A DNA stretch of 64,000 nt from Planctomycetota bacterium (lineage in GTDB: Bacteria; Planctomycetota; Phycisphaerae; WQYP01). A program made the position numbers and the translations under genes. Shown here in pieces: positions 62,174 through 64,000 of the stretch; the first letter of the stretch is position 1; each line of letters starts with the position of its first letter. The notes below the pieces were generated by a model. That model had not been told where the DNA came from and ran no database searches. It was given only the letters and a program-made list of their open reading frames with translations. Location of the stretch: the NCBI GenBank assembly GCA_021800165.1, contig JAJYZF010000005.1, positions 28,021 through 92,020 on the forward strand, read 5' to 3'.

Positions 62174-63609
62174 TGGCTCCCGCCGCTTTGATTTCCGCCC
62201 CGCACACTTTGCCCACCTGGCCGCACACCGCCCATTGGCCATGGTACGTAACCCTGGTATACATGGCCGCGGCGATGATGTTTGCCCTTTCGCTCAAATG
62301 GTTAAGCTCACACAAGACGGCGCGGCGGGGTGTAAAAATCGGCGAAATCGGCATGGCTGCGGCTATTTTGGCCACCCTGCTTCTGCCGGAGGTGCGACAA
62401 TACAATTGGATTTTCGCCGGCGCCATTGTCGGAGCCGCCATCGGCGTGCTCCTGGCCGTGCTTACCCCCATGACCGCAGTACCCCAGCAGACCGCCCTCT
62501 CGCACGCCTTTGGAGCCTTGGCTGCCGCCCTGGTCGGTACCGCCGAATTTTACGGCCATCATGCCCAACTGACCGCCGGAAGCACAGCCGCCATCGGGCT
62601 GGAAAGCCTGCTGGGCTACCTTACCTTTACCGGCAGCTTGATCGCAGCGGGCAAACTCCAGGAGGTGTTGCCCACACGACCTATTACTTATCCGCTGCAG
62701 AATGCCATGAACCTTTCCGTGCTCGCCGCGGCGGTGGTTTGCGGCGTGTGGATGTGCATGGCACCGCAGATGGTGCTCTTGTATCCAGTGTTTGTGGGCC
62801 TGGCTCTGCTCTTTGGCGTGCTCTTGATCATTCCGATCGGCGGCGGCGACATGCCCACCGTCATCGCCCTGCTCAACAGCTATGCCGGGCTTTCCGCCTC
62901 GGCCATGGGGTTTGTGGTCAATAATAAATTGCTGATCATTGCCGGTGCCCTGGAGGGATCTTCCGGTTTTATCCTCTCTATGATTATGTGCCAGGCGATG
63001 AATCGCTCATTTCTGAATGTGCTTTTCGGACAGGCGTCCGGCGGCAAACAGGCGCCTACGGATGACGTCTATGGTGGAAAGATAAAATCGACCACCGCCG
63101 AGGAGGTCGCTGATATTCTCGCCACCGCCCGGCGGGTGGTGATTGTGCCGGGCTACGGACTGGCGGTAGCCCAGGCCCAACACGTAACCGGTGAGTTGTT
63201 CGAGTTGCTGGATTCCAAGGGCGTGGATGTGCAGTTTGCCATTCATCCCGTTGCCGGCCGCATGCCGGGGCACATGAACGTCCTGTTGGCCGAAGCCGAT
63301 ATCCCCTACGACCGCCTGCAGGAGATGGAGCAGATCAACGAGCAATTCGCGGATGTGGACGTGGTTGTCGTCAATGGCGCCAACGACGTGGTCAACCCCG
63401 ACGCCCGGGACAACCCCGGCAGCCCCATCGCCGGCATGCCCGTTCTCAATGTGGACAAAGCCCGAACGGTGGTGGTTATTAAGCGCTCGCTGAGTCCGGG
63501 GTTTGCGGGTATCCCCAACCCTCTATTCGCCCGCGACAATTGTCTGATGTTTTTTGCCGACGGCAAAAAGGCGACGCTGGATATCATTCAGGAACTCAAA
63601 AAGCTTTGA
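62173..63609 (+). CDS. pntB: NAD(P) transhydrogenase beta subunit
   Basis: A 478-residue protein. About nine helices form the rest of the proton channel (QQTALSHAFGALAAALVGTA, IPIGGGDMPTVIALLNSYAG, LSASAMGFVVNNKLLIIAGA), and a soluble NADP(H)-binding domain III follows (VIVPGYGLAVAQAQH, FAIHPVAGRMPGHMNVLLAE, VVVNGANDVVNPDAR, KRSLSPGFAGIPNPLF). The complete enzyme uses proton motive force to make NADPH. The ATG at 62173 overlaps the pntAB stop; ATG 62170 is three bases earlier. Nothing resembling a terminator hairpin with a T-run follows. Confidence 0.95.
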   Translation: MAPAALISAPHTLPTWPHTAHWPWYVTLVYMAAAMMFALSLKWLSSHKTARRGVKIGEIGMAAAILATLLLPEVRQYNWIFAGAIVGAAIGVLLAVLTPMTAVPQQTALSHAFGALAAALVGTAEFYGHHAQLTAGSTAAIGLESLLGYLTFTGSLIAAGKLQEVLPTRPITYPLQNAMNLSVLAAAVVCGVWMCMAPQMVLLYPVFVGLALLFGVLLIIPIGGGDMPTVIALLNSYAGLSASAMGFVVNNKLLIIAGALEGSSGFILSMIMCQAMNRSFLNVLFGQASGGKQAPTDDVYGGKIKSTTAEEVADILATARRVVIVPGYGLAVAQAQHVTGELFELLDSKGVDVQFAIHPVAGRMPGHMNVLLAEADIPYDRLQEMEQINEQFADVDVVVVNGANDVVNPDARDNPGSPIAGMPVLNVDKARTVVVIKRSLSPGFAGIPNPLFARDNCLMFFADGKKATLDIIQELKKL

Positions 63610-63769
63610 CGCCCCCAGGCAAGACCTCCGAAACGGCGAGGCGGTACTACCAACACCCTTTGATTTGACGTTCACTTCCGTCGCTCTTTACCGATGCCGT
63701 CAACCGCAACGGCCGCGCACGGCGGCGGAAAAAGATGGGGCGGAATCTTTACCCCAATGCCCTTTATCG

Positions 63770-64000
63770 TTACCGATCATCAGCCGATACCTTACGTTCC
63801 ATGTTAACCGCCTTCACGCCGACATCATTAAATCTCAACTGCCCCCACTTATCAGGCTGCAGAGCCGCCTCGCTGGGCACGTCGGAGGTAATGGCCGTAT
63901 CCTTATTCGACCAATACAGCCGCAGCCGGGCGCTGCCGCCGGTCGCCGAACCATAAATGACCCCGACATCACCCGTAAAAGTATGGGATGTCGCCAAATT
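63770..64000 (-). CDS. C-terminal part of an unidentified protein, cut by the window end
   Basis: An open frame of 76 codons runs in from the right edge and ends at TAA 63770-63772. The residues HTFTGDVGVIYGSATGGSAR, LRLYWSNKDTAITSDVPSEA and PDKWGQLRFNDVGVKAV read like the beta-strand-rich end of a secreted or carbohydrate-binding protein. No family was recognised. It is convergent with pntB. The 160 bases between the two show no clear terminator. Confidence 0.5.
   Translation of the reverse strand, partial: NLATSHTFTGDVGVIYGSATGGSARLRLYWSNKDTAITSDVPSEAALQPDKWGQLRFNDVGVKAVNMERKVSADDR

Noticed and set aside
1..64000. CRISPR arrays, prophage genes or transposases
   Set aside because: No regularly spaced repeats, phage structural genes or transposase motifs were seen on either strand; only the 167-bp inverted-repeat element suggests mobility.

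Overview
The window looks like a chromosomal segment of a Planctomycetota bacterium, most likely class Phycisphaerae. This is inferred from the mix of PEP-CTERM proteins, pseudopilin-like proteins with planctomycete H-X9-DG-type tails, large secreted glycosidases, LacI-type/AraC hybrid regulators, a FliA/WhiG-type sigma factor without flagellar genes, a ResB/CcsA cytochrome c system and an MMPL/LolA export set. No rRNA, CRISPR array, prophage or intact transposase is visible.

Layout. 1-1546: start of a class I fructose-bisphosphate aldolase gene, then rnpA-yidD and an OsmC-like gene. 1557-1723: first copy of a 167-bp element with terminal inverted repeats. 1723-17558: carbohydrate-degradation region on the minus strand, with three clan GH-A-type glycosidases (one fused to an NHL-type propeller), a GH95-like enzyme, a pseudopilin-like protein, a PEP-CTERM protein, gene relics, a divergent XylR-like regulator, a degraded stretch and a DUF3863-like gene. 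17878-19020: tRNA-Phe and a beta-propeller gene. 19155-24514: resB-ccsA-mrp behind a CRP-like palindrome. 24627-25752: UroD-like gene. 26050-30499: pstB-pstS-pstC-pstA behind a PHO-box-like repeat. 30516-34749: speA, and serA coupled to an ArsR-family gene. 34968-36857: DUF2752 protein plus two paralogous lipoproteins. 37051-43479: second pseudopilin, sigma factor, PtsI and a REC-PAS-GAF-REC protein. 43557-46729: prfB with a +1 frameshift, second copy of the 167-bp element, YkgJ-like, lipoprotein and methyltransferase genes. 46863-49340: UvrD/PcrA helicase. 49495-56353: tightly overlapping six-gene minus-strand operon (YgfZ, pseudo-receiver, LolA-like, MMPL exporter, DUF3261-like lipoprotein, AMP-ligase). 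56619-63609: GT-C-like membrane protein, YraN, old yellow enzyme, and pntAA-pntAB-pntB. A partial minus-strand gene runs off the right end.

How it fits together. The left third appears to be a polysaccharide-use locus: secreted glycosidases and adhesive or surface proteins are encoded opposite a sugar-sensing regulator, and two copies of a shared sequence motif mark candidate operators. The middle holds energy and phosphate functions, each with a plausible regulatory site. The most unusual cluster is the YgfZ-to-AMP-ligase operon. Its exporter, carrier, lipoprotein and ligase set resembles the transport end of aryl-polyene-type lipid pathways, but ketosynthase and acyl-carrier genes are absent from the window.

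Starts were chosen from Shine-Dalgarno spacing, overlaps and homology. Family names rest on motif recognition by eye; no database search was run.
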